Source: Nocardioides marmotae
GTDB taxonomy: Bacteria > Actinomycetota > Actinomycetes > Propionibacteriales > Nocardioidaceae
Reading direction: 5' to 3'
Assembly: GCF_013177455.1 (NCBI RefSeq)
Contig: NZ_CP053660.1
Span: 1,116,001-1,180,000 of the forward strand
Length of the DNA: 64,000 nt
The notes under the pieces were generated by a model that was not told where the DNA came from, ran no database searches, and saw only the letters and a list, made by a program, of their open reading frames with translations. Below, in pieces: positions 34,300 to 43,108 of this stretch; the stretch's first letter is position 1; each line of letters opens with the position of its first letter. A program made the position numbers and the translations under genes.

Positions 34300-34395
34300 C
34301 CGCGCCAGGGTAGGGGTCGGCTCAGGGGTGCGACCAGGGTCGGCTCCGAGCGGTTCCCCGATGTGCCGGCGCGCCGCCGCGGCGAGGCTCGGAAC

Positions 34396-35295
34396 ATGAT
34401 CGAAGTCCGAGCTCTCACCAAGGTCTACGGCGGCTTCCGGGCCGTCGACGACGTCACGTTCCGCGCCGAGGAGGGCCGGGTCACCGGCTTCCTCGGCCCC
34501 AACGGCGCCGGGAAGTCCACCACCATGCGCGTCATGGTCGGGCTGACCCCGCCGACCAGCGGGTCCGTCACCATCGACGGTCGCCGCTTCGCCGACCTTC
34601 CCAACCCCGGCCTCGAGGTGGGCGTGCTCCTCGACGCCTCCGCCCAGCACGCCGGCCGCACCGGCCGGGAGATCCTCACCCTCGCGCAGCAGACGATGGG
34701 GCTGCCGCGGCGCCGCGTCGAGGAGATGCTCGAGCTGGTCAGCCTGAGCCCGGCGGAGTCCCGGCGCCGGGTGAAGGACTACTCCCTCGGCATGCGCCAG
34801 CGGCTCGGCATCGCGACCGCCCTCATCGGCGACCCGCAGGTGCTGGTGCTCGACGAGCCCGCCAACGGCCTCGACCCGGCCGGCATCCGCTGGATGCGCG
34901 ACCTGCTGCGGGGCTACGCCGACCGCGGCGGCACCGTGCTGCTCTCCTCCCACCTGCTCCACGAGATCGAGGTCGTCGCCGACGACCTGGTCGTGATCGG
35001 CCAGGGCCGGATCGTCGCGCAGGGGACGAAGGCGGCGCTGCTGGCCGCCGCCGGCACGCTCGTCCGGGCGCACGCGCTCGACGACCTGGCCGGCGCGCTG
35101 GCGGCCGCCGGCCTGGCGGTCACCGCCCTCGGGTCGGGCGCCCTGCGCGTCGACGCCGAGACCGAGCAGGTGGGCGCGCTGGCCCACGCCGCCGGCGTAC
35201 CGCTCCTGGAGCTGCGCGCCGCCGACGGCGCCGGCCTGGAGGAGATGTTCCTCGAGCTCACCGCCGAGACCGCCCGTGAAGGAGTCGCAGCATGA
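34396..35295 (+). CDS. ABC transporter ATP-binding protein (exporter type)
   Basis: A 299-residue ATPase. Walker A is GPNGAGKST, the signature is SLGMRQRLG (a common variant of LSGGQ in drug/lantibiotic exporters), and Walker B is VLVLDEPANGLDP with the switch His in LLSSHLLHE. The C-terminal about 85 residues form the accessory domain seen in NatA/BcrA-type proteins. The permease gene overlaps its stop (ATGA). Likely export of a peptide, lipid or drug; the substrate cannot be read. Confidence 0.92.
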   Translation: MIEVRALTKVYGGFRAVDDVTFRAEEGRVTGFLGPNGAGKSTTMRVMVGLTPPTSGSVTIDGRRFADLPNPGLEVGVLLDASAQHAGRTGREILTLAQQTMGLPRRRVEEMLELVSLSPAESRRRVKDYSLGMRQRLGIATALIGDPQVLVLDEPANGLDPAGIRWMRDLLRGYADRGGTVLLSSHLLHEIEVVADDLVVIGQGRIVAQGTKAALLAAAGTLVRAHALDDLAGALAAAGLAVTALGSGALRVDAETEQVGALAHAAGVPLLELRAADGAGLEEMFLELTAETAREGVAA

Positions 35296-36158
35296 CCGCC
35301 CTGACCACCCGCCTCGCCGGATCCACCGGATCCGCCGGATCCGCCGGATCCACCGAGCCCACCGAGCCCGCCGGGACCGCCGCCCCGGGGGCGACCCGCC
35401 CCGCTCCCGCCCCGATCCCGTTGGCCCGGCTGGCCAGGGTCGAGCTGCGCAAGATGTTCGACACCCGCTCGGGCTTCTGGCTGATGGCGAGCATCGGGAT
35501 CCTCGCCGTGCTCGCTACCGCGGCCACGATCGTCTTCGCGCCGGACTCGGCGATCACCTACGAGTCGTTCGCCAGCGCGATCGGCTTCCCGATGGCGGTG
35601 ATCCTGCCGATCATCGCGATCCTCTCGGTCACCGGCGAGTGGAGCCAGCGCAACGGGCTGACCACGTTCACCCTCGTTCCGAGCCGTGGACGCGTCATCT
35701 GGACCAAGGCGCTGGTCGCGGTCGGCGTGGCGGTGGTCTCCATGGTCGTCGCCGCCTCCATCGGCACCCTGGGCAACCTGCTCGGCTCGACGATCAACGG
35801 CACCGACCCCGTCTGGGACGTCTCGGCGGTCGCGCTCGCGCAGATCTTCCTCGCCAACGTGCTCGGCCTGCTCGTCGGCTTCATGCTCGGCGTGGTGATC
35901 CGGTCCTCGGCGCCCGCGATCGTGGCCTACTTCGTCTACTCCGCGCTGCTGCCCACCGTCCTCGGGATGCTCGCGGCGTTCCAGGACTGGTTCGCCGACC
36001 TCCAGCCCTGGGTCGACTTCAACTACGCCCAGACCGCTCTCTTCGACGACGCGATGACCGGCGAGCAGTGGACGCAGCTCGCCGTCACCGGCGTGGTGTG
36101 GCTGGTGGTCCCGACGGCGTACGGCGTCTGGCGGGTGCTGCGGTCGGAGGTCAAGTAG
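35292..36158 (+). CDS. ABC-2 type transporter permease
   Basis: A 288-residue membrane protein with six predicted helices and a 45-residue low-complexity N-terminus made of Gly-Ser-Thr-Ala repeats. The pattern (VELRKMFDTRSGFWLM, then helices ending in VWLVVPTAYGVWRVL) fits ABC-2 permeases that pair with NatA/BcrA-type ATPases. Translation is coupled to the ATPase gene. Two copies of each probably form the exporter. Confidence 0.9.
   Translation: MTALTTRLAGSTGSAGSAGSTEPTEPAGTAAPGATRPAPAPIPLARLARVELRKMFDTRSGFWLMASIGILAVLATAATIVFAPDSAITYESFASAIGFPMAVILPIIAILSVTGEWSQRNGLTTFTLVPSRGRVIWTKALVAVGVAVVSMVVAASIGTLGNLLGSTINGTDPVWDVSAVALAQIFLANVLGLLVGFMLGVVIRSSAPAIVAYFVYSALLPTVLGMLAAFQDWFADLQPWVDFNYAQTALFDDAMTGEQWTQLAVTGVVWLVVPTAYGVWRVLRSEVK
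35319..35354 (+). repeat. Four tandem 9-bp units containing GGATCC
   Basis: GGATCCACC or GGATCCGCC is repeated four times in frame and encodes the Gly-Ser-(Thr/Ala) repeat of the permease N-terminus. It is a coding microsatellite. Confidence 0.9.
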
Positions 36159-36180
36159 CCGGTCCCGCCGGCCCTCTGCC

Positions 36181-36230
36181 GGGTCGTGTGCCTGACGACG
36201 CGCTCGCGCGCGTCCTCGGGCACACGACCC
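36181..36230. repeat. 50-bp single-centre palindrome, possible terminator after the ABC operon
   Basis: GGGTCGTGTGCC (36181-36192) mirrors GGCACACGACCC (36219-36230), and the inner bases also pair, giving 22 of 25 matched positions with no loop. It starts 22 bases after the permease stop. There is no T-run. It resembles the two 84-bp palindromes in design but not in sequence. Confidence 0.85.
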
Positions 36231-36392
36231 CGCTCGCCGTCGGCGCTGCCGGGGGGGCCAGAGGTCATGGGTGCCTTGGGCCTTTCTCCCTAGTCCGCGT
36301 CCAGGCCGCCGGCTCACGCTGGCCCGGATGACCCGGGCCCTCGACCCCTCCGCTCCGCCGGTGGAGCACGGGCCCTCCCTGGAGGAGGCAGC

Positions 36393-39300
36393 GTGATCGA
36401 CTTTCGACGCGGGACCGTCATGACGGTCGTGGGTGTGGTGGCGGCAGCGGGTCTGTCCGTCACGGGCGCGAGCCGGGTCCCGGCGGCGGCGGACCCGCCG
36501 ACGGGCGGAACCACGGTCGTCACCGAGACCTTCACCGGCACCTCGGTGGAGGATCCGGCCTGGACGGCTCAGGGCGACGCATGCCTGACCGGTGCTCGCA
36601 CGGCGCCGCCGGCGGGGGCCGCCCAGATCCCCACCTGCGCGGCGCACCGGACCGGTCCCGTGCCGGGGCTCGGGGTCACCCCGGGCTACCTGCAGCTGAC
36701 CGACACGAGCACCCAGACCGCCGGCAGTGTGCTGTACAACCGACCGATCCCCGCCACCGCCGGCGTGACCATCACCTTCGACCAGTTCCAGTACGGCGGC
36801 ACCGGGGCCGACGGCATCGGGTTCTTCCTCGTCGACGGCTCCACCGACCTGACGGAGACCGGCGGGGCGGGCGGCAGCCTGGGCTATGCCCAGCGCCGCA
36901 CGCAGGACCTCAACGAGCCCGGCGTCGTCGGTGGCGTGCTCGGCGTCGGTCTGGACGCCTACGGCAACTTCTACGACGACGGCGAGGCCCGCGGGGCGGG
37001 GTGTCCCGAGGCTCAGCGCTCCCCGTCGACCGCGGAGGGCGCCGTCGCGCCCCACGTGATCACCCTGCGCGGCCCGGGCGAGGGCTCCACCGGCTACTGC
37101 TACCTCGCCTCCACGACGCCCGCGAACCCCGCCGACCCGGACGATCCCGGCACCACGCTCAACGGAGGCACGGGCACGCTCCGCGCCGGCACCCGCAACG
37201 CGTCGTGGCGGCAGGTGAACATCACGGTGACCCCGGCGCCGAACCCCCGGGTGGTCGTCCAGATCCGCCACAATCCCGGCGTCGCCGGTGACCCGTGGAT
37301 CACCGAGCTCGACATCCCGGCCCCGCAGGGCCTGCCGAGCACCTACAAGTTCGGGCTCTCCGGCTCCACCGGCGGCCTGACCGACGTCCACCTGATCCGC
37401 AACGCCGTGGTCCGCTCGGTCAACCCCCTAGCGGCGCTGCAGCTGGAGAAGCAGGTCGACCGTGCCGCCGGGACCCTCCCCGCCATCATCACCGCCGGGA
37501 CGGTCATTCCCTACCAGTACACCGTCACCAACGCCGGGCAGGAGGACCTCTCGGCCCTCTCCATCGCCGACGACACCATCGACGGCCCGATCACCTGCGA
37601 GGCCACCACGTTGACCCCGGCGCCGGCGCCCGGATCGACCACGGTGTGCCGCGGCACCTACACCGTCACCGCAGCCGACGTCGAGGCCGGTGAGGTCGTC
37701 AACATCGCGACGGCCACCGCGCGCAACCCCGACGACGATCCCGTCACCTCGCCGGAGGCGACCGTCACCGTCCCCCTCGTCTCCCGGCTGGACCTGGACA
37801 AGAGCGTCGTGACACCGGCGCCCTACGAGGACGGCCAGGAGGTCGAGTACCTCTACACCGTGACCAACACCGGCGGGTCCACCATCACCAACCTCGCCGT
37901 CACCGACGACCGGGTCACCTCCGAGGCGCTCCTGTGCGCGGTGAACGTGCTCGCCCCCGGGGCCTCGACGACGTGCACCGGTACCTACACCGTCGATGTC
38001 ACGCAGACCGACCCGTCGGGGAGCATCGTCAACACCGCGGTCGCCACGGGTGACACGCCGGCGGGCCAGGAGGTGACGTCGCCCGAGGCCCAGGCCAGCA
38101 TCGGGATCAACACCGACATCGCCGTCACCAAGACCGTCGACGATCCCCAGCCGTCCCTCGGCGACACCGTCACCTTCACCGTGACCGCGACCAACAACGG
38201 ACCCGCGATCGCCAGCGACGTCGTCATCACCGACCAGCTCCCCGACGGCCTCACGCTGCTGACCTCGAGCACCGCCGGCACGCAGCCGTCGACGTACGCC
38301 GCCGGCAGCGGCGCGTGGTCCATCCCTGCCCTGGCCGTCGGCAACTCCGTGGAGCTCACGATCACCGCCCGGGTCGACACCGTCGGCCCGCTCGCCAACA
38401 CCGCCTCCCTCGCCAGCCTGGCCCAGATCGACATCAACCCGGCCAACGACACCGACACCGCGACCCTGAACGGCGTGGAGAACCCGGCGCTGGAGATCCG
38501 CAAGACCGCTCGGCCGCGCAGCGTCAGCGCCGCCGGGCAGCGGATCCGGTACACGTTCCGCGTCACCAACACCGGCGACGTCCCGCTCAGCGCCGTCGAG
38601 ATCCTCGAGGACCGCTTCACCGGAGCCGGTGAGCTGCCGACCCCGACCTGCCCGCCGTCGGCGAGCAGTCTCGCGCCGGGCGCCAGCATCCGGTGCACGA
38701 CCGTGTACGTCGTCACCGCGGCCGACCTGTCTGCGGGGCGGCTGCGCAACGTCGCGCGGGCGACGGGCGACGACCCGCTCGGCGAGCCGACGTCCTCGCC
38801 CCCCGACGGCGCGGTGGTCGAGGTGGAGCCGCCGCCGGCCCAGCCGGCGATCCGGACCCGCACCTCCGACAAGCGGGTGCGGCCGGGGGAGCGCTTCTAC
38901 GACCGTGTCCGGCTGACCGGTCTCGCGCGCGGCACGTCGGTCCCCGCGACCGCCCGCCTCCACGGCCCCTTCGCCTCCCGCGCGGCCGCCACCTGCCGTC
39001 CCTCGACCGTGGCGCGCACGGTCAGGTGGCGGGCGGGCTCCGGCTGGAGCCGTACGCCGGCGGTGCGGATCGCTGCTCCCGGCGTCTACACCTGGCGGGT
39101 GACCACCCGGGCGACTTCTGCCAACCGCTCGGCAACCAGCCGGTGCGGCCTGGCCGCGGAGACGACGACCGTCGCGAAGCCGTCGTACGGCGTGCCGGTG
39201 GTCAACGGCGGCTTCTCGGGCATCCTCCCGGGAGCCGGGCTCGAACGAGGTGTGCCGACGAGGGTGCGGGCGAGGGGGTTCGGCCTGGACGCGCCGGTCG

Positions 39301-39710
39301 TCCCGACCGCGGTCGTCCGGGGCGAGATGAGGCTCTCCGGGAACGTCGGTGTCACGAGCTGGCTGCGCCGGTCGGCGAGGTACGGCGACACGATCGGCGC
39401 CACGGTCGTGGCCGGCCACGTGTCGGACCGGAGCGACCGGCCCGGGGCCATGTGGGGTCTGCGTCGAGCCGAGCGCGGTCAGGTGGTGACCGTGGCCAGG
39501 GGAAGCCGGACGTACCGCTACCGGGTGGTCCGCACGGCGACGTACGAGCGGACCCGGCGGCTGCCGCGCCGGTTCTTCTCGACCACCGGGGCGCACCGGC
39601 TGGTGCTGATCAGCTGCAGCGACCGCGTCGTCAACTCCGCCGGACGTTTCCACTACACGAAGAGCAAGGTGGTCGTGGCCGTGCCCGTCCGCGCGCGGAA
39701 GAACGGGTGA
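36393..39710 (+). CDS. Large surface protein: signal peptide, lectin-like domain, DUF11-type repeats and C-terminal class F sortase domain
   Basis: A 1105-residue secreted protein starting at GTG after GGAGGAGG. Residues 1-33 are a signal peptide. Residues about 45-340 resemble an L-type lectin (DGIGFFLVDGS, GGVLGVGLDAYGNF). Residues about 345-810 hold four DUF11/adhesin-type repeats with the YTVTNAG, YTVTNTG, VTATNNG and FRVTNTG signatures. After a linker, residues about 955-1105 match class F sortases: His1009 in AGHVSD and Cys1075 in LISCSD are kept. The usual Arg after HY is absent (HYTKSK), so transpeptidase activity is doubtful. There is no LPXTG motif or C-terminal membrane helix. Sortases normally are separate enzymes, so the fusion is unusual. 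Adhesion or self-attachment to the wall is inferred. Confidence 0.82.
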   Translation: MIDFRRGTVMTVVGVVAAAGLSVTGASRVPAAADPPTGGTTVVTETFTGTSVEDPAWTAQGDACLTGARTAPPAGAAQIPTCAAHRTGPVPGLGVTPGYLQLTDTSTQTAGSVLYNRPIPATAGVTITFDQFQYGGTGADGIGFFLVDGSTDLTETGGAGGSLGYAQRRTQDLNEPGVVGGVLGVGLDAYGNFYDDGEARGAGCPEAQRSPSTAEGAVAPHVITLRGPGEGSTGYCYLASTTPANPADPDDPGTTLNGGTGTLRAGTRNASWRQVNITVTPAPNPRVVVQIRHNPGVAGDPWITELDIPAPQGLPSTYKFGLSGSTGGLTDVHLIRNAVVRSVNPLAALQLEKQVDRAAGTLPAIITAGTVIPYQYTVTNAGQEDLSALSIADDTIDGPITCEATTLTPAPAPGSTTVCRGTYTVTAADVEAGEVVNIATATARNPDDDPVTSPEATVTVPLVSRLDLDKSVVTPAPYEDGQEVEYLYTVTNTGGSTITNLAVTDDRVTSEALLCAVNVLAPGASTTCTGTYTVDVTQTDPSGSIVNTAVATGDTPAGQEVTSPEAQASIGINTDIAVTKTVDDPQPSLGDTVTFTVTATNNGPAIASDVVITDQLPDGLTLLTSSTAGTQPSTYAAGSGAWSIPALAVGNSVELTITARVDTVGPLANTASLASLAQIDINPANDTDTATLNGVENPALEIRKTARPRSVSAAGQRIRYTFRVTNTGDVPLSAVEILEDRFTGAGELPTPTCPPSASSLAPGASIRCTTVYVVTAADLSAGRLRNVARATGDDPLGEPTSSPPDGAVVEVEPPPAQPAIRTRTSDKRVRPGERFYDRVRLTGLARGTSVPATARLHGPFASRAAATCRPSTVARTVRWRAGSGWSRTPAVRIAAPGVYTWRVTTRATSANRSATSRCGLAAETTTVAKPSYGVPVVNGGFSGILPGAGLERGVPTRVRARGFGLDAPVVPTAVVRGEMRLSGNVGVTSWLRRSARYGDTIGATVVAGHVSDRSDRPGAMWGLRRAERGQVVTVARGSRTYRYRVVRTATYERTRRLPRRFFSTTGAHRLVLISCSDRVVNSAGRFHYTKSKVVVAVPVRARKNG

Positions 39711-39751
39711 GGCGAGCAGGCCGAGCGCCCCGGAGACGGCCCCGGCCCGTC

Positions 39752-39783
39752 GAGGACTCAAGGACCCGAGGACTCGAGGACCG
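39752..39783 (+). repeat. Imperfect GAGGACTC repeats in an intergenic region
   Basis: GAGGACTC or a close variant appears three to four times between the surface protein and the hydrolase gene. No role is evident. Confidence 0.6.
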
Positions 39784-39818
39784 GGGCTCGGGGGTGGAGC
39801 AGCGGCTGCAGCGCTCGC

Positions 39819-39824
39819 TACCGT
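39819..39824 (+). promoter_or_regulatory. Putative -10 hexamer TACCGT before a leaderless start
   Basis: TACCGT ends seven bases before ATG 39832 and no ribosome site is present. Confidence 0.45.
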
Positions 39825-39831
39825 CGGGCAG

Positions 39832-40569
39832 ATGAGCGAGCACATCACCGTCCCGACCCCCGCCGGACCCGCCGAGGCGTACGTCGCCGGGGAGCCGGGC
39901 CGGCCGGGCGTGCTGTTCTTCGTCGACGCGATCGGGCTGCGGCCGCAGGTGGAGCAGATGGCCGACCGGATCGCCTCCTGGGGATACCTCGTCCTCGTGC
40001 CGCACGTCTTCCACCGCGACGGCTCCGCCGCGGAGCTCGCGCCGCAGGGCGACCTGCGCGAGGCCGCGGCCCGCGAGGCGTTCTTCGCCGGCGGGGCGAT
40101 GGACCGGGTCCACGCCTACACCCCGGACCTCTCCGGCCCCGACACCGACGCCTGGCTGGCCGCGCTCGCCGAGCGGGCGGGTGAGGGCCCGGTCGGCGTG
40201 ACCGGCTACTGCATGGGGGTGCGGCTCGCGGTCCGGGCCGCCGGGCGGCACCCGGGGCGGGTGGCAGCCGTCGGCGGCTGGCACGGTGGCGGGGTGGTGG
40301 TCGACGCCCCGGACAGCCCGCACCTGGCGATCGCCGGGTCGACGGCGACGTACGCCTTCGGCCACGCCGACCACGACTCCTCGATGCCGCCGGAGGCGGT
40401 CGCCGCGCTGGAGGAGGCGCTGGTTGCCGCGGGCCGGCCGCACACCAACGAGGTGTTCGCCGGGGCGACCCACGGCTACACGATGGCCGACACCTCGGCC
40501 TACGACGAGGAGGCAGCGGAGCGACACTTCGCGCAGCTGCGCGACCTGTTCGCCCGCACCCTGGGCTGA
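39832..40569 (+). CDS. Dienelactone hydrolase family protein
   Basis: A 245-residue alpha/beta hydrolase. The Cys nucleophile is in VTGYCMGVR, Asp in FGHADHDSSMP and His in GATHGYTMAD, the Cys-Asp-His triad of dienelactone hydrolases. Family members open lactone rings in aromatic degradation or act on other small esters. No aromatic-pathway genes are adjacent, so the substrate is open. Confidence 0.92.
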   Translation: MSEHITVPTPAGPAEAYVAGEPGRPGVLFFVDAIGLRPQVEQMADRIASWGYLVLVPHVFHRDGSAAELAPQGDLREAAAREAFFAGGAMDRVHAYTPDLSGPDTDAWLAALAERAGEGPVGVTGYCMGVRLAVRAAGRHPGRVAAVGGWHGGGVVVDAPDSPHLAIAGSTATYAFGHADHDSSMPPEAVAALEEALVAAGRPHTNEVFAGATHGYTMADTSAYDEEAAERHFAQLRDLFARTLG

Positions 40570-40591
40570 GCGCGCGGCTGGCCGCGGCTGG

Positions 40592-41053
40592 TCAGGGCCG
40601 GTCGACCCCGGAGACCGCCGAGCCACTGGCCGCCACGGTGGGCCGGTCGGGGGAACCGGGGAAGGTCAGCGGCAGCTCGAGCGGTGCGCTGAGCCGGACG
40701 GTGACGCGGTCGGTCGCGGGGTCGACCGCGACGGTGTGCCGCAGGCCGGGGTAGCGCCGGTAGGCGCCGACCTCGACCAGGTAGTCGCGCACGGCCGCGG
40801 AGGCCTGCGCGGCGGTGACCACGAGCCGGCCCTCGGGCACGCCGCCCTCGTAGACGTCGGCGCCGGTCGCGCCGAGGTCGGCGCCGTGCAGGGCCGCTCC
40901 GTCGGCGAGGGTGCCGAGCCCGGAGTGCTGGAGGTACGCCGCGGTCGCGTCGACCACGACGGCGACCGCCATCGCGAGGAACACCGCGAACCCGACGATC
41001 AGCACGGTCACCTGGCCGTGCTCGTCGCGGGCCGGGTCAGTCCGCCGCGGCAC
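40592..41053 (-). CDS. TadG-like protein of a Flp/Tad pilus operon
   Basis: A 153-residue protein with the N-terminal segment DEHGQVTVLIVGFAVFLAMAVAVVVDATAAYL, one membrane helix after a Gln-Val processing-like site, typical of the TadE/TadG pseudopilin group (Rv3654c/TadG-like). The rest is extracellular beta structure. It starts at GTG 41053, overlapping the preceding gene by 17 bases. It is the last gene of the pilus operon. Confidence 0.82.
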   Translation of the reverse strand: MPRRTDPARDEHGQVTVLIVGFAVFLAMAVAVVVDATAAYLQHSGLGTLADGAALHGADLGATGADVYEGGVPEGRLVVTAAQASAAVRDYLVEVGAYRRYPGLRHTVAVDPATDRVTVRLSAPLELPLTFPGSPDRPTVAASGSAVSGVDRP

Positions 41054-41537
41054 CGCTCACCTCCTGGTACTGGCCGATCGGCACGGTGTGGGTCGCGTCC
41101 AGCGCGAAGCTCGGGGCCTGCCCGCCGAGCACCTCGGGCATCAGGGGGAGGTCCACGCGCGAGGCGATCCGGACGGTGATGACCGACGTGCCGCTGTGGC
41201 AGTCGGCGGGGTAGGGCGTGCAGGTGATCCGCACCGACAGCGGTGCGTCCTCGAGGCCCTGGTCGGCCAGCGCCCGCCGGGCGACGAGCTCGGCCTGCCG
41301 GGCGCCCTCGGCGTCGGTGGGTGCCAGGGCGTAGGCGCGGGCCGCGGACCGGGCCGCGGCGCCGACCCCGAACGCGCCGCGCTGGACCTCGAAGACGCTG
41401 AGCAGGATCCACAGCATCGGCACCAGCAGCAGGATGCCGAGCCAGGTCACCTCGACCAGGGCGCTCCCGAGCTCGCCCCTGCCGTGCTCGCTCCTGCCGT
41501 GCTCGCTCCGGCGAGGGCCGCTCCGGGGCCGGTTCAC
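41037..41537 (-). CDS. TadE-like minor pseudopilin
   Basis: A 166-residue protein with basic N-terminus, then GSALVEVTWLGILLLVPMLWILLSVFEVQRG, the TadE signature in which a Glu lies a few residues into the helix. Two Cys (ITCTPYPADC) may bond outside the cell. It starts at GTG 41537, overlapping the stop of the upstream TadE paralog (GTGA). Confidence 0.85.
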   Translation of the reverse strand: MNRPRSGPRRSEHGRSEHGRGELGSALVEVTWLGILLLVPMLWILLSVFEVQRGAFGVGAAARSAARAYALAPTDAEGARQAELVARRALADQGLEDAPLSVRITCTPYPADCHSGTSVITVRIASRVDLPLMPEVLGGQAPSFALDATHTVPIGQYQEVSGAAAD

Positions 41538-41935
41538 GGGGCGTCCTCGAGCGGTCGCTCCTCGACCGCGTGGCCGCGGACGTCGAGCTCGACGGCCGGC
41601 CCGCCGATCCCGAGCGCGGGCACGCGGACGCGCACGGTCACCTCGACGCCGGCCTGGCCGTCGACCTCGACCTGCCGCGCGGAGACGCCCTGGGCGAAGC
41701 GCCCCGAGATCGCGCCGGTGATCAGCTCGCGGGTGACCGCGGCGCCGTCGGCCGGGCCGCGGCCGGCCGTGGCGGCGTACCGCGCTCCCTCGGAGGCTGC
41801 CGCGGTGACGGTGTTGCGCACGAGCAGCACCAGCGCGACCTGGAGGATGCCGAGGAAGAGCGGGACCAGCACGACGAGCACCAGCACGAAGTCGACGACG
41901 GCGGCCCCGCGCTCGCGCCCGGCCGCCCGCCGCAC
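41534..41935 (-). CDS. TadE-family pseudopilin
   Basis: A 133-residue protein. RGAAVVDFVLVLVVLVPLFLGILQVALVLLVRN is the TadE membrane segment (Asp in place of the usual Glu), followed by an extracellular domain. GTG 41935 shares one base with the TAG stop of the pilin gene (TAGTG). Minor pseudopilins of this type help start pilus fibres. Confidence 0.85.
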   Translation of the reverse strand: MRRAAGRERGAAVVDFVLVLVVLVPLFLGILQVALVLLVRNTVTAAASEGARYAATAGRGPADGAAVTRELITGAISGRFAQGVSARQVEVDGQAGVEVTVRVRVPALGIGGPAVELDVRGHAVEERPLEDAP

Positions 41936-42138
41936 TACCGCACCTTGCCGAGCGCGCTGTTGAGCAGCTGGGTGAGCTGCTGGTCGGCGACCTGCCAGAT
42001 CACCATCACCAGTCCGGCGGTCATGACGGTGACAAGGACCCAACCGGGCACGTCGCCCCGCTCGTCCCGCTCGCGGGGGGCGGTGAGGGTCGACAGCACC
42101 GCGTGGAGGCGCTGGAGTGCGGCGTCGAGGTGTTCCAT
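41935..42138 (-). CDS. Flp-type major pilin candidate
   Basis: A 67-residue protein. After a short polar leader, RGDVPGWVLVTVMTAGLVMVIWQVA is a hydrophobic assembly helix, followed by a short tail (LTQLLNSALGKVR), the layout of actinobacterial Flp/type IVb pilins. Cleavage by a prepilin peptidase would be near the Gly-Asp, but the exact site is not clear. ATG 42138 has a strong ribosome site (GGAAGGA); ATG 42159 has none. No prepilin peptidase gene is in the window. Confidence 0.8.
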   Translation of the reverse strand: MEHLDAALQRLHAVLSTLTAPRERDERGDVPGWVLVTVMTAGLVMVIWQVADQQLTQLLNSALGKVR

Positions 42139-42178
42139 GGTGGTTCCTTCCCGAGACATCAGTTGGGGTGTGCCGGCG

Positions 42179-43108
42179 CTAGGGCGTGGTCAGGCTGAGC
42201 CCGACGACGCCGGGCCAGAAGGCGAACAGCACGGTCACCGGCAGCACGAGGAACACCACCGGCACCATCATCAGCACCTCGCGGCGGGCCGCGACCTCGA
42301 TCAGCTCGCGGCGGCCGGCCTCGCGGACGTCGGCGGCCTGGGCGTGCAGGACGTCGGCCAGCGGGGTGCCGCGCTCGATGGCCACGGCGATGCCCTGGGC
42401 GAAGCGGGCGACCAGCGGGAGCCCGGAGGTCGCGGCGAGGCGGTCGAATGCGGCCGAGACCGGCTCGCCGGTGCGGACGGCGGCCAGCACCCGGGCGAGG
42501 TCGGCGGAGAGCTCGCCGCCGCTGCGGGCCACGACCCGGTCGAGCGCCGAGACCGGGCTCTCCCCGGCGGCGACCGAGAGGGCGAGCAGCTCGGCGACGG
42601 TCGGGAACTCCTCGAGGATCCGCCGCTCGCGGGAGCGGACCTGACCGGTCAGGTGGCTGTCGCGCGCGAGCACGCCGAGGACGAACGCGATCACGCACAG
42701 CACCACCGAGGTCAGCACCCCGCCGGGGTCGGTGAGCGCGCCGATCACGCCGTACGCCGCCGCGACGGCGAACGCCGTCAGGCCCCACAGCACCTGCTCG
42801 ACGCGGAAGTCGTGGACGCTCCGATCGAGGCCGGCCCGCTCGAGACGCCGGCGCACCGAGGACGCGCCCCCGAGCACCCGCTCGACGGCCTCGGCCGCGG
42901 AGCGCAGCGGCGGGCCGTACACCGCCGCGACGACCGAGCGCGGCGGGACCGCCGGGGTGGTGAGGCCGACCCGGGGCAGGTCGCGCAGGTAGGGCAGCAC
43001 CCGCACCGACAGCTGCGGCCGGCGCGTCGCCACGACCCGGGTCCCGACCAGCAGCAGGCCGGTCGCCGTCGCGGCCCCGAGCAGCCCGCCCCACACCACC
43101 GGGGTCAC
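42179..43108 (-). CDS. tadC: TadC-like type II secretion F-domain membrane protein
   Basis: A 309-residue membrane protein with the T2SF domain at about residues 145-275 (SVAAGESPVSALDRVV, GLPLVARFAQGIAVAIERGTPL) and helices on both sides. TadB and TadC form the inner-membrane platform that the ATPase drives to build the pilus. GTG 43108 overlaps the tadB stop (GTGA). Confidence 0.9.
   Translation of the reverse strand: MTPVVWGGLLGAATATGLLLVGTRVVATRRPQLSVRVLPYLRDLPRVGLTTPAVPPRSVVAAVYGPPLRSAAEAVERVLGGASSVRRRLERAGLDRSVHDFRVEQVLWGLTAFAVAAAYGVIGALTDPGGVLTSVVLCVIAFVLGVLARDSHLTGQVRSRERRILEEFPTVAELLALSVAAGESPVSALDRVVARSGGELSADLARVLAAVRTGEPVSAAFDRLAATSGLPLVARFAQGIAVAIERGTPLADVLHAQAADVREAGRRELIEVAARREVLMMVPVVFLVLPVTVLFAFWPGVVGLSLTTP

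Noticed and set aside
35319-35354. Cluster of GGATCC sites as a cloning artefact
   Set aside because: The repeats are in frame within the permease N-terminus, spaced by 9 bp, and fit the genome's base composition.
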